From Lentisphaerae bacterium GWF2_49_21 (lineage in GTDB: Bacteria > Verrucomicrobiota > Lentisphaeria > Victivallales > GWF2-50-93), in assembly GCA_001804805.1 (NCBI GenBank), contig MHBH01000087.1:1-64000 (forward strand): a DNA stretch of 64,000 bases. Reading direction: 5' to 3'. Made by a program: the position numbers and the translations under genes. Shown here piece after piece: positions 43,461 to 51,432 of this stretch. The stretch's first letter is position 1. Each line of letters opens with the position of its first letter. Under the pieces are notes generated by a model. The model ran no database searches and was not told where the DNA came from. It saw nothing but the letters and a program-made list of their open reading frames with translations.

Positions 43461-43769
43461 ATGAGGCCAAGCACAAGAGACGCGCTGTTGGCGCTGCTTC
43501 GCATGGACAACGAAGTAAAACCCGAACAGATCGCCGCGGTCCAGGCGGTTGCTGAAAACATGCCTATTCTCATTTCCGAGGGTGACGCCGCGAAAATCAT
43601 TGGCAAGCCGCGGACAACTCTCAACTCCTGGCGTCTTAATAAAAAAGGCAGGATCCCTTTTCCCTTTACTGTTAGGCCCTGTCCTATCTCCAAAGGGGTC
43701 CTCTACAACGAAATTGAAGTACGCGCCTGGGTCCGTAATTTCTTCTTCGAAGGGAAGGTGAAGAAATGA
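43461..43769 (+). CDS. HTH protein, excisionase-like, 102 aa
   Basis: Two in-frame ATGs lie at 43455 and 43461. The second has GGAGG at 7 bp, the first has it too close, so 43461 is preferred. Residues about 40-60 (LISEGDAAKIIGKPRTTLNS) form a MerR/AlpA-type helix-turn-helix, and the C-terminal part (YNEIEVRAWVRNFF) fits the HTH_17-like end in which the wing specifies DNA. Such proteins serve as excisionases or early activators. Here it lies far from the integrase, so a regulator is also possible. Confidence 0.6.
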   Translation: MRPSTRDALLALLRMDNEVKPEQIAAVQAVAENMPILISEGDAAKIIGKPRTTLNSWRLNKKGRIPFPFTVRPCPISKGVLYNEIEVRAWVRNFFFEGKVKK

Positions 43770-44125
43770 AAAAACCCCTCTTCTCCAAGAAGGATATTGT
43801 CTACATTGCCGGACCGGTCCGCGGGATCCCGAAGAAGAACGCTCCGAAGTTTCTGGCCGTCGAAAAGTTTCTCGTCGAGACATACGGCTGCAAGGTCCTG
43901 AATCCGGTCCGGATTACCGATCCCCATGTCGCCCGCTGCCACAAGGGCAGGAAGGGAAAGGCTCTCCAGCGTGAATACGCCAGGCACGACATTGACCTGG
44001 TTTTCAAGTCCACGGCCATCTTCATGATGTCCGGATGGGATCCCTCGGTCGGCGCCACTGCCGAGTATTACCTATCCCGCTGGCTCATGCTCAAAATCGT
44101 ACACGAATATCAATTGGTTCCATAA
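43766..44125 (+). CDS. DUF4406 (nucleoside deoxyribosyltransferase-like) protein, 119 aa
   Basis: VYIAGPVRGIPKKNAPKFLA near the start, CKVLNPVRITDP, REYARHDIDLVFKSTAIFMM and SGWDPSVGATAEYYLS match the DUF4406 pattern (YIAGPxxGxP, NP, RxDI, GWxxSxGAxxE). The family belongs to the nucleoside 2-deoxyribosyltransferase-like fold, with a probable role in phage nucleotide salvage or modification. The catalytic Glu is present (ATAEYY). It overlaps the previous gene by 4 bp. Confidence 0.78.
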   Translation: MKKPLFSKKDIVYIAGPVRGIPKKNAPKFLAVEKFLVETYGCKVLNPVRITDPHVARCHKGRKGKALQREYARHDIDLVFKSTAIFMMSGWDPSVGATAEYYLSRWLMLKIVHEYQLVP

Positions 44126-44188
44126 AAAATAGCGTTTCCGGACTGCGTAGCAGGACGGGAACGCGCACAAAAAATATTTGGAGGATAT

Positions 44189-44845
44189 ATGAAAATCGAA
44201 ATCAAGAAATGGACAAATGACGAAGTTCTTTTTTCTCTCGACATTGAAAACAACTCAATCAAGCTGACCGTTGAGGCCGCAGTCAAAGCCGGGGTAAGTC
44301 TCTCGTATGCGAACCTCTACTCGGCGAACCTCGTGAGGGCGAACCTCGTGAGGGCGAACCTCGTGAGGGCGAACCTCTACTCGGCGAACCTCTACTCGGC
44401 GAACCTCTACTCGGCGAACCTCTACTCGGCGAACCTCGTGAGGGCGAACCTCTACTCGGCGAACCTCGACTCGGCGAACCTCGACTCGGCGAACCTCGTG
44501 AGGGCGAACCTCGTGAGGGCGAACCTCGACTCGGCGAACCTCTACTCGGCGAACCTCGACTCGGCGAACCTGAATGGAGCGAAGTACGGGGATTTTACTA
44601 TCAAAAAACTACCAATTCAAATCTCAAATATTGGCTATTATGTCCTTATTTTTGAGACTCATATGAAGATTGGTTGTGAACTTCATACGCATGATGAATG
44701 GAAAAATTTTACAAATCGCGAAATCGCCGAAATGGACGGCAAAAAAGCGCTGGCCTTCTGGAAGCAATACAAATCCCTTCTTGTGGGTTTCTGCAAGACG
44801 ATGGAGGAGAAGAAAATCAAAAAAAAGGAGTCAAATAATGAGTGA
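44189..44845 (+). CDS. Pentapeptide-repeat protein, 218 aa
   Basis: Residues about 38-130 contain 17 units of the form xxANL, where xx is only YS, VR or DS. Each A[N]L unit fits the pentapeptide-repeat rule A(D/N)LXX, which folds as a right-handed beta-helix. The N-terminus and the C-terminal 85 residues ([20 protein letters not shown]) are different and match the C-terminal part of phage/bacterial pentapeptide proteins. Some members (MfpA, Qnr) mimic DNA and protect gyrase; whether this one does is unknown. The unit tract is perfect at DNA level and probably variable in length. Confidence 0.85.
   Translation: MKIEIKKWTNDEVLFSLDIENNSIKLTVEAAVKAGVSLSYANLYSANLVRANLVRANLVRANLYSANLYSANLYSANLYSANLVRANLYSANLDSANLDSANLVRANLVRANLDSANLYSANLDSANLNGAKYGDFTIKKLPIQISNIGYYVLIFETHMKIGCELHTHDEWKNFTNREIAEMDGKKALAFWKQYKSLLVGFCKTMEEKKIKKKESNNE
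44318..44572 (+). repeat. 17-unit 15-bp minisatellite inside the pentapeptide gene
   Basis: Seventeen consecutive 15-bp units share GCGAACCT(C/G) and differ only in the first six bases: TACTCG (7 units), GTGAGG (6) and GACTCG (4). Order: Y V V V Y Y Y Y V Y D D V V D Y D. Perfect units mean recent expansion by slippage or recombination, and length changes keep the reading frame. Confidence 0.92.
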
Positions 44846-45107
44846 AAAACTATTCCATGTCTGCTACAAGCGGAAAGAAGTCCTGGAGATTTCCAATCCT
44901 CTCTACGTTATAGGCGTCTGCCATGATTGCGGCGCAAAGAGAAACAAGCGCCTGGAGCTGGAGAAGCTCGGTTTCAATATCCCGCATTTGCAGAAGGACT
45001 GGAAAAAACTATGGACCGTCAAACCGGCGCCCGAAAAGGTCCAGGTCCACAAGAAGAAGCCTTCCAAAAAAACTGTCCATAAAAAGAAAAGGAGGGCCTC
45101 CAAATGA
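44838..45107 (+). CDS. Small basic protein with Cys motif, 89 aa
   Basis: Start chosen at 44838, which overlaps the pentapeptide gene stop by 8 bp and has AAAAGGAG upstream; a longer frame only shadows the previous gene. The N-terminal half has HVCYK and CHDCGAK (one CxxC pair plus another Cys), the C-terminus is very Lys/Arg-rich (KKKPSKKTVHKKKRRASK). A nucleic-acid-binding protein is likely. It overlaps the methyltransferase start by 4 bp. Confidence 0.6.
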   Translation: MSEKLFHVCYKRKEVLEISNPLYVIGVCHDCGAKRNKRLELEKLGFNIPHLQKDWKKLWTVKPAPEKVQVHKKKPSKKTVHKKKRRASK

Positions 45108-45604
45108 AGCGAAGCAAGTCAAGGACGACGCGGCGCGACAAGTTCAAGGCCTGTTTCTCTTCCAGGTCGAATCTCTGGACGACGCCTCCGGATCTCTTCA
45201 AGAAGCTGGATGCGAAGTACCATTTCAATCTAGATCCCTGCTGCACCCATGAGACGGCGCTTTGCAAGGACCATTTCACGCCAGCCGAAGACGGCCTCCA
45301 GCAATCCTGGGCATTCAAGTGTGTCTTCTGTAATCCTCCGTATTCCTGGGAAGGTGGGCTATGGGTTGCCAAAGCATACTTTGAGGCCAAAGAGAATGGG
45401 GCTTTGGTTATCTGTCTTCTTCCTGTCCGCACAGATACACGCTGGTTCCATGAGTTTGTCTTAAAAGCGGAAGAGACGGAGTTCATAAAGGGCCGTCTCA
45501 AATTCGGAAATTCAAAAAATAGCGCTCCGTTCCCCAGCATAATCGTTCGTTTCGGCTGCGACTGTGGCTCCTGCTGCGAGCTTCGCGGGAAAGGGGAATT
45601 ATGA
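45104..45604 (+). CDS. DNA N6-adenine methyltransferase (phage Dam family), 166 aa
   Basis: Matches the phage N-6-adenine methyltransferase family: WTTPPDLFKKLDAKYHFNLD (start of the SAM-binding region), CCTHETALCKDHFTP, and the catalytic motif CNPPYSW (motif IV, NPPY) at about residues 74-80. The length, about 165 residues, is normal for the family. It lacks its own restriction partner. Together with the methyltransferase in the giant protein it gives the phage two routes of adenine methylation: one made early in the cell, one probably brought in the particle. Confidence 0.88.
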   Translation: MKRSKSRTTRRDKFKACFSSRSNLWTTPPDLFKKLDAKYHFNLDPCCTHETALCKDHFTPAEDGLQQSWAFKCVFCNPPYSWEGGLWVAKAYFEAKENGALVICLLPVRTDTRWFHEFVLKAEETEFIKGRLKFGNSKNSAPFPSIIVRFGCDCGSCCELRGKGEL

Positions 45605-45843
45605 GCGAACCTAAGATCATTACCAAGCCCAGCAATCCGGTCTATCGAAAGGAATGGTCCCGGATATTCAAAAAGAAGCGCAAGGATGGCCGCAGGGCCA
45701 ACGGTCCCGGCAAGCGCCCCACTGCCCAGGAAAACGCGAAGTTCGCGGCCTGGAATAAGGATCACCCTCCAAAACTAGACGCCGTCTCCCTCCATGCCGA
45801 GCGCACCGATCATTGCAAGGGCGCCAGGGGGAACATCGAATGA
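45601..45843 (+). CDS. Small basic protein, 80 aa
   Basis: Basic, Pro-containing protein (PVYRKEWSRIFKKKRKDGRR, then ANGPGKRPTAQENAKF). It overlaps the methyltransferase stop by 4 bp and the next start by 4 bp. No known family. Composition suggests DNA or RNA binding. Confidence 0.5.
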   Translation: MSEPKIITKPSNPVYRKEWSRIFKKKRKDGRRANGPGKRPTAQENAKFAAWNKDHPPKLDAVSLHAERTDHCKGARGNIE

Positions 45844-46433
45844 AAACCAAAGTCCTCTTCCTCGGCTTCGGGGATCCCTCGACCTGCTTCGACGAATACA
45901 AGGATCATGCCATCTGGACCATGAACGACTTCTATGTGTTCTTTCCCGAACTGGTCCAGCTCGGTCCGGATCGCGTCTTCCAGATACACAAGAAGACACG
46001 CGACGATTATACCGAAGCGGAGTTTGCAAAAGACTGTCATAATGGACGCTGGCTCATTATGCCTGGCATTGGAAACTGGCGGGCCGTCTACGAGAAGTCC
46101 GGAGCGCAGATCGTGACGCGGCGTCGTCTCGGCTTCACAAACGAGCTTATCCTTCCCATGGATGAATACATCAAGACATTCGGCGAACGTTTCTTCTGCG
46201 CTACATTCTCCTATATGTTCGCCTTATCCATCCAGGAGGCGCAGTTCAAGGAAATCACGCTCAAAGGCCTCCGTCTTGACTGGTCCCTGGAATACGCCCT
46301 GCAAATGCCGGGTATGCTCCGCAACATCGACGCAGCCCGCCAGGCCGGTATCACAGTCAACGCTCCAAACGAGCCGCTCTGGCGCGAACAAATTAAACCC
46401 ATGACCGAGGATTGGAAGGGGATATATGGCTAA
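45840..46433 (+). CDS. Phage protein of unknown function, 197 aa
   Basis: Start at 45840 overlaps the previous stop (ATGA); a longer frame runs into that gene. The N-terminus KTKVLFLGFGDPS has a Rossmann-like beta strand and Gly turn, followed by WTMNDFYVFFPELVQLGPDR and VFQIHKK, a pattern seen in several uncharacterised phage proteins (W-x-hydrophobic-N followed by P-D-R and a His). The middle has FFCATFSYMFALSIQ, a possible hydrophobic helix. Function not known. Confidence 0.6.
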   Translation: MKTKVLFLGFGDPSTCFDEYKDHAIWTMNDFYVFFPELVQLGPDRVFQIHKKTRDDYTEAEFAKDCHNGRWLIMPGIGNWRAVYEKSGAQIVTRRRLGFTNELILPMDEYIKTFGERFFCATFSYMFALSIQEAQFKEITLKGLRLDWSLEYALQMPGMLRNIDAARQAGITVNAPNEPLWREQIKPMTEDWKGIYG

Positions 46434-46624
46434 CGATTATAATTTCAGTTGTCCAAGTTGCGGCCAGTTCTGCAAATGCGGCAATTATAAAAAGCAAGGG
46501 GGGGAAACACTGCTGGAATTGCCAGTACGTTGATCTCCATGTGAAAAAAGAGCCATGCCTTTCGTGTCGCTTGGGCTTGGTTAGGACTAAAAAATTGATG
46601 TGGAAGAAAAAAAGAGGCCGCTAA
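46426..46624 (+). pseudogene. Zinc-ribbon gene broken by a one-base shift in a G7 run
   Basis: Starting at ATG 46426 (with GGAAGGGG upstream) the frame encodes NFSCPSCGQFCKCGNYKKQ and then, after the G7 run at 46498-46504, ends as ETLLELPVR. The other frame (after the run) continues with GGKHCWNCQYVDLHVKKEPC and ends at 46624 in TAA, joined to the next start by TAATG. With six G instead of seven the two parts join into one double zinc-ribbon protein of 65 residues. This may be a true mutation, phase variation, a programmed shift or a read error. Confidence 0.6.
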
Positions 46625-46812
46625 TGTCAAAATATGAATCTGAATACTCCGGCGGGACCATCCTTAATCAATGTCCGCATTGCGGACAGTTCTGCAAGCG
46701 TCCGAAATATTACAGGCCGAAGTTCCGCGGCTTAGTTTTCATAGGATCATACGCGAGATCCTATTGTAAGCGCTGCCGGACGTGGGTGTTATTAGGTGTC
46801 ATATATTGTTAA
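46624..46812 (+). CDS. Small zinc-ribbon protein, 62 aa
   Basis: Start at 46624, sharing one base with the preceding stop (TAATG). It holds two Cys pairs, CPHCGQFCKRPK and YCKRCRTWVLL, typical of a small zinc ribbon. It resembles the N-terminal part of the preceding broken gene (CPSCGQFCKCG), so the two are probably relatives. Confidence 0.6.
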   Translation: MSKYESEYSGGTILNQCPHCGQFCKRPKYYRPKFRGLVFIGSYARSYCKRCRTWVLLGVIYC

Positions 46813-46832
46813 AAAACAGGGAGGAAAATAGG

Positions 46833-47075
46833 ATGATAGTTCAAAAGACGGACATGACTGAAATTCCGCTTTGCTGTTGCGACTGCAAGGCTATGTGTAA
46901 AGTTCCAGTAGAGTGCCATTATTACAATCCGCAAGGAGATGGAGAAATCAAACATATACGTCCCAAAACCTGCCCCCTCCTGAATCTTCCATCACGGGCG
47001 GAGGCGAGGGAGATACTTGTAGGGCTAATGACTGACCTCAAAAACAACCATGCGTTTATGTCTCTGATGAAATAG
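46833..47075 (+). CDS. Small Cys-rich protein, 80 aa
   Basis: Start at 46833 after AGGGAGGAAAATAGG. The N-terminal half contains several Cys residues (IPLCCCDCKAMCKVPVECHY), the C-terminus is helical (AREILVGLMTDLKNNHAFMS). Probably zinc-binding. Unknown family. Confidence 0.58.
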   Translation: MIVQKTDMTEIPLCCCDCKAMCKVPVECHYYNPQGDGEIKHIRPKTCPLLNLPSRAEAREILVGLMTDLKNNHAFMSLMK

Positions 47076-47112
47076 ACGCAACACTAACCAAGCTCGGATT
47101 CAAGGAGGCAAG

Positions 47113-47259
47113 ATGAAATTCAAATGTCCGCATTGCGGTCAGGTGTTCAAGCGTGATTTGCGGAAGCGTGAATATCGCAGGAATTACAGCAAAGTTAAAA
47201 AGGCATATTTGTCAGCGTGTAAGGACAGCGATCATTATTGGTGCAAGGAGGCAAGATGA
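47113..47259 (+). CDS. 48-aa zinc-ribbon protein
   Basis: A short gene with AAGGAGGCAAG before ATG. It starts KFKCPHCGQVFKRDLRKRE and ends CKDSDHYWCKEAR: one CxxC pair near the start and two Cys near the end. The stop overlaps the next start by 4 bp. Third member of the local run of small zinc-ribbon proteins. Confidence 0.6.
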   Translation: MKFKCPHCGQVFKRDLRKREYRRNYSKVKKAYLSACKDSDHYWCKEAR

Positions 47260-47561
47260 AACTACGCCGATTAAAACGAATCCGCATTGGCGAAGTGATA
47301 TTCACTGTCAAATGGGATAGCAAGGACGATGGCGGATATTTCGATTACGGCGAGAAGACGATCTCCATCGGAATAAAGGGGAATACTATGCGCCAGTTTG
47401 CAGTAATAGTCCATGAGATAAAGGAAATTCTCAACATCAACCAGTACGTAAGATACACAAGGCCAGACACGTTAAAGGATTACGAGTTCCATTATGGACA
47501 CCGAGAACATTCGGCAATGTGTAACGATTTGGCAGGAATATTAAATGAGTTTATAAAGTGA
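47256..47561 (+). CDS. Small metallopeptidase-like phage protein, 101 aa
   Basis: Start at 47256, overlapping the preceding stop by 4 bp. Short beta strands (IGEVIFTVKWDSKDDGGYFD) are followed by a helix with VIVHEIKEILNI and a later HYGHREHSAMCNDLAGIL. The HExxE plus distal His is like the HExx[HE] pattern of many small phage proteins related to IrrE-type peptidases. A true protease is not proven, as HExxH is incomplete. It ends just before the convergent integrase gene. Confidence 0.55.
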   Translation: MKLRRLKRIRIGEVIFTVKWDSKDDGGYFDYGEKTISIGIKGNTMRQFAVIVHEIKEILNINQYVRYTRPDTLKDYEFHYGHREHSAMCNDLAGILNEFIK

Positions 47562-47573
47562 AGAAAATGAGAT

Positions 47574-48737
47574 CTACTTCTTGAGTCCCGGTAATTTCTC
47601 CGCGACCCTCTTCCCGGCGGCCAGAGAATGATTATAATGTTCCGTCATGACCGGTGATCCGTGTCCGACTGTCTTCTGCACGTCCGACAATGCCGCTCCG
47701 CCGTCCAGCGCCATCGTTACATGGCTGTGTCTGAGACTATGGAAGCCGATCAGCTTGACAACCTTCTCCCTTATTTCTCCCGGCTGCTTCTTCCTGGTAG
47801 TCTTTATTCCTGCGAGCTTGCAGATATCTTCAAATTCCTCGGTAATAAATCTCTGGCGACTGTTATATTCCCAGTCCACCTGGATCCATACAGGCCCGGC
47901 TTTCTGTCCGTCCCACAACTTTCGTAGTGGCGCGGACCAGGAAGAGTCAAACGGATAGGATATGTCGCGGCCTTTCTTCCTTCCCTTGTTCGGGACATAG
48001 CGGATCATGCTGTTGTCGAAGTCCAATTCGTCCCAGCTCAAGGTACATACGTCTCCAAGCCTCATGCCGGTATGATATGCCAGGCTGATAGCGATCTGCC
48101 AGAATCCAGGATAACGCGACTTGTATTTCTTCGAGTGCTTGAAGATCTCCCGGATCTGCTCAATGGAGAATTCTTGTTTCCGTATGCTGCGTATTTCCGC
48201 TCTCGGGACGGCCTCCCATACGTTCATCTTCAATCCCAGCGGGATCCGGACCGTCGCAAAGATACTATGCAGGCTTGACAGATAGTTGTTCCTGGTAACT
48301 CCGCTCTTCTTTCCAATGGATTCCATGAACGATGCCGCTGTCCGCTCGGTGATATCGTCGAGATATTTCATTTCGGGCTGGTTGGACCGCAGCCAGTCGA
48401 TGAATCTTGTAATATGCGTCTTCTTGCTGTTGAGGGTCCGGTCCGTGATCGATCGGATCGTCGGCTGCTGCGTGTAGTATTTCCATAAGTCGCCTATTGA
48501 ATATCGTGTACCGATCGTTTCGGTATTTGCTCCGGCCTTGTCGAAGATGGTTCTCAACTTGTCCTGGCGTTCGTGTCCCTGTTGCACCTCATGTACTTCG
48601 GAGGCGAGGCCCATGGCCGTATTCTTGTCGGTGGTCCCGGAATTCCTTTCAATGCGCTGCCGTCGTCCTTCCGCGTCCCGCACGTAGTAGACGATATACC
48701 AGTTCAAATGATTCTTCTTTTGTTTCAACCAGGCCAT
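47574..48737 (-). CDS. Tyrosine-type integrase of the prophage, 387 aa
   Basis: I chose the ATG at 48737 (MAWLKQKKN) because AAAGGAG lies 6 bp upstream. The N-terminal 100 residues include an arm-binding-like beta region (WYIVYYVRDAEGRRQRIERN). The catalytic set is complete: R226 (YHTGMRLGD), H333-x-x-R336 (FHSLRHSH), H359 (GHGSP) and nucleophile Y368 (TEHYNHS). It lies beside the intact tRNA-Ser copy and in the same direction, as expected for a tRNA-targeting phage integrase. Confidence 0.93.
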   Translation of the reverse strand: MAWLKQKKNHLNWYIVYYVRDAEGRRQRIERNSGTTDKNTAMGLASEVHEVQQGHERQDKLRTIFDKAGANTETIGTRYSIGDLWKYYTQQPTIRSITDRTLNSKKTHITRFIDWLRSNQPEMKYLDDITERTAASFMESIGKKSGVTRNNYLSSLHSIFATVRIPLGLKMNVWEAVPRAEIRSIRKQEFSIEQIREIFKHSKKYKSRYPGFWQIAISLAYHTGMRLGDVCTLSWDELDFDNSMIRYVPNKGRKKGRDISYPFDSSWSAPLRKLWDGQKAGPVWIQVDWEYNSRQRFITEEFEDICKLAGIKTTRKKQPGEIREKVVKLIGFHSLRHSHVTMALDGGAALSDVQKTVGHGSPVMTEHYNHSLAAGKRVAEKLPGLKK

Positions 48738-48787
48738 GATCTCCTTTACTTCGGCTAGTATAGCTCGTATGGCTGATAATATCAATA

Positions 48788-48808
48788 GGGGGACAATTAG
48801 GGGGACAA
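48788..48808. repeat. Putative integrase arm-type sites, right end
   Basis: GGGGGACAATTA followed by GGGGGACAA with a 12-bp period, in the same order as at 115-137. Both ends also share TATGGCTGATA next to the repeats (near 92-102 and 48769-48779). They lie between the integrase start and the tRNA. Confidence 0.5.
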
Positions 48809-48818
48809 AATTTCCCGC

Positions 48819-48848
48819 AAAAAAGCCGGTGATTTTTCAACCACCGGC
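48819..48848 (-). terminator. Rho-independent terminator after tRNA-Ser
   Basis: On the minus strand the stem GCCGGTG/CACCGGC is followed directly by a run of six T. It lies downstream of the tRNA and inside the prophage, so the phage brings its own terminator for the target tRNA gene and separates it from the integrase. Confidence 0.75.
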
Positions 48849-48879
48849 CCTATCTCATAGGCTTTTCAGCCTCAATACT

Positions 48880-48971
<92 letters not shown>

Positions 48972-49211
48972 GGAAACTTGACTGTAAACAACTTGCGAAG
49001 GGCGAGCTGTCTGCCAAGAAAAACTGTTTGGAAATGAACGCATAATAATAGAGTCGATTGAATAATTTGCAAGCATGCTACCAAAAAATGCTGCCTTGCC
49101 ATGCGCGGCATGGATACCCTTTTCATCAAACTCTGGAAATACGATTGAAAATCCGGCCTGTCTGCCTTATTTTTATCACGTCAATCATGAAATAAACCAC
49201 GGTACTAAGAC
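48972..49211. other. Gap between tRNA-Ser and the kinase gene
   Basis: 240 bp without a gene. It must contain the tRNA-Ser promoter (leftward). I see no clear -35/-10 pair and no other structure. Confidence 0.4.
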
Positions 49212-51305
49212 GTGAAATGCGACAAATGCCAATTTGAACTGACTGATACCTGGACCCACTGCCCGTCCTGCGGCAATGCCATATCTGAAAACATCAAGAC
49301 GAATGTCGCTCCCGTCTCCCAGACAACAGTCGTCAAACAGGCGATGTCCACCGGTACTATCGCCCTCGATCCCGCCTCCTTGGCGAAGATAAGGGATTAC
49401 GAGATATTCAGCAGGATCGTAGAGAACAGATACGAGATAACAGAACAGATCGGACAAGGTGGTTTTGCAGTCGTCCTCAAGGCCAAGGACAGAAAACTCG
49501 GAGACCGCACGGTCGCGATTAAACGTCTCCTGAAACAACATATGCAGAACAACAGCTCCGCCAGGATCGTCGAAAGGTTCAGACGTGAATCGGCTGTCAT
49601 CGCGACATTGAACCACAGGAACATCGTGACCATCTATGACTGCAACTCCGATGAAGACGGCGACTATATTGTGATGGAATACATCGAGGGCGGTTCTCTC
49701 CGCCAGCGCATCGATTCCGGCAGAAGGATACCTCTGGACGAGGCTGTGAAAATATTCCACGGCATCTGCAATGGAATTGCCTTCGCGCACAGGAAGAATC
49801 TCATCCACAGGGATCTGAAGCCCTCAAACATCATGCTGTTCCCTGATGGCAGCGATCTGGTTCCCAAGATAGTTGATTTCGGACTGGCCCGCCAGGGTGA
49901 GGCCAGCGACGTCTCCATCACAGGAATGGTAATGGGGACCCCCTACTACATGTCTCCCGAACAGCAACGGGACGTCAAGAATGTAAACAGTTCAACGGAC
50001 ATATATTCTCTCGGGAAAATACTCTACGAGCTTCTTACGGGGGATTTTCCGGACGTGGTGGATCCGGAGAAGCTCTCCTTCTGTCCCGGAATTTCGGACG
50101 TAATCTTCAAATGCCTGAAACTGAAATCCGAGGAGCGTTATTCGAGCGCAGACGAGATAATGAAGGATATTGATAAAGTCCTCGGAACTGCAGCTTCCGA
50201 ACAAAAGACACCGTCTGAAAAGTTTGAGAGGATCGAACCGAAATCCGAGTCAGAAGAAGATCCTAGGGAAGAGGAATGGTTTTTCCAGGAAATCTCAAAG
50301 AAAGCAAATGGTCTTAAATCTAAAAATGAAAGCACCAGTGCAATTGTCGAGGAATACCGGAAATACCTCGAGCGCTATCCCTCCGGTGCGCACCGCAATG
50401 AAGTTGATCATCTGATCACAGACCTGAGGAAGCAGAACTACAAGGGGCCGAACCATGGCAAATCATGGAAGATCCCTGACACCGAACTCCAGTTCAGTTC
50501 AATAAGTCCGGGCGATTTCCATATGGGCTCAAATCCAGGGATAATGGGAATCGGAGGGGAGAAGGGAAGAAAGGGAAATGAAGGACCGGTGCACAAGATC
50601 CATCTGTCATATAAGTTCTGGATGGGAAGGTATCCAGTTACAATTGCCGACTATCTGAAGTTCATGCGCTCGGACAACCGGGATCCTCAAATCGAATGGA
50701 CTTCAAAGAACTGTCCAATGGAAAAGGCCGGTAAAGGTTCAGATATCGATGGTGGATTCTGGCAGGAACCTTCGCAGCCTGTCGTTGAGGTCTCATGGCC
50801 GGCCGTCAGGGCGTATACCAGATGGCTCACCGAAATCGAATTGAACGCTGGCCGCATTCCGTCGGGAGGATATGTCTACAGGCTCCCCACCGAGGCTGAA
50901 TGGGAATACAGCTGCAGGGCCGGAGCCAGCACGCGCTTCTTCTTCGGAGACGATGAGAGGGAACTGCAAAATTTCGCATGGTATGACAGGAACAGCAACA
51001 ACAGGACTCATCCTGTCGGAACCAAAAGCCCTAATGAATGGGGGCTTTTCGACATGCTTGGAAATGTCTGGGAATGGTGCAACGACCATTATGAAGGATA
51101 CAAAAGCGAATCATGCGTGAATCCATGCGGCCCGAAGACAGGAACTGTCTTTGTAAGGCGCGGCGGAAGCTGGGTTAATGATGCAAACCACTGCAGATGT
51201 GCATACAGGAAATACTGGGAACCAGCCTCATGCTTCAAATATCTTGGATTCAGGCTCGTCCTCGCCCCCGAAATCGGCAGCATGGCGTCCGCCGGAAGAA
51301 TGTAA
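49212..51305 (+). CDS. Zinc ribbon - Ser/Thr kinase - FGE-sulfatase-like fusion protein, 697 aa
   Basis: The start must be GTG at 49212: an in-frame TAA lies two codons before. A zinc ribbon (C3, C6, C17, C20) is followed by a linker and a Hanks-type kinase: glycine loop GQGGFAVVLK at 81-90, ATP-binding K104, HRDLKPSN (D201, N206), DFG (D222) and the APE-like SPEQQ. After a helical linker the C-terminal domain (about 425-690) has FGE-sulfatase marks: HMGSNPG, RLPTEAEWEYSCRAGA, NVWEWCND, RRGGSW and GFRLV. It may sense a signal by the FGE-like domain and phosphorylate targets, but substrates are unknown. It belongs to the host chromosome. Confidence 0.88.
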   Translation: MKCDKCQFELTDTWTHCPSCGNAISENIKTNVAPVSQTTVVKQAMSTGTIALDPASLAKIRDYEIFSRIVENRYEITEQIGQGGFAVVLKAKDRKLGDRTVAIKRLLKQHMQNNSSARIVERFRRESAVIATLNHRNIVTIYDCNSDEDGDYIVMEYIEGGSLRQRIDSGRRIPLDEAVKIFHGICNGIAFAHRKNLIHRDLKPSNIMLFPDGSDLVPKIVDFGLARQGEASDVSITGMVMGTPYYMSPEQQRDVKNVNSSTDIYSLGKILYELLTGDFPDVVDPEKLSFCPGISDVIFKCLKLKSEERYSSADEIMKDIDKVLGTAASEQKTPSEKFERIEPKSESEEDPREEEWFFQEISKKANGLKSKNESTSAIVEEYRKYLERYPSGAHRNEVDHLITDLRKQNYKGPNHGKSWKIPDTELQFSSISPGDFHMGSNPGIMGIGGEKGRKGNEGPVHKIHLSYKFWMGRYPVTIADYLKFMRSDNRDPQIEWTSKNCPMEKAGKGSDIDGGFWQEPSQPVVEVSWPAVRAYTRWLTEIELNAGRIPSGGYVYRLPTEAEWEYSCRAGASTRFFFGDDERELQNFAWYDRNSNNRTHPVGTKSPNEWGLFDMLGNVWEWCNDHYEGYKSESCVNPCGPKTGTVFVRRGGSWVNDANHCRCAYRKYWEPASCFKYLGFRLVLAPEIGSMASAGRM

Positions 51306-51378
51306 TTTTCCCTGGAACGGTCTCTGCTAACTCGACCATCCACGCCTCTGGCGTATTCAATTTCTTCAAAAGATGGAG

Positions 51379-51403
51379 GGACGCGCTTGCCGCGTCCGTT
51401 TCC
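51379..51403 (+). terminator. Candidate terminator after the kinase gene
   Basis: A perfect 7-bp GC stem GGACGCG/CGCGTCC with a 5-nt loop lies 74 bp after the kinase stop, followed by GTTTCC. The T run is weak. It lies between convergent genes. Confidence 0.4.
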
Positions 51404-51432
51404 TATCCATTCAAATACAACAAGACTTTTTT

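Noticed and set aside
44318-44572. Possible CRISPR array because of regular short repeats
   Set aside because: Units are 15 bp, contiguous and in frame with no spacers; they encode pentapeptide repeats.
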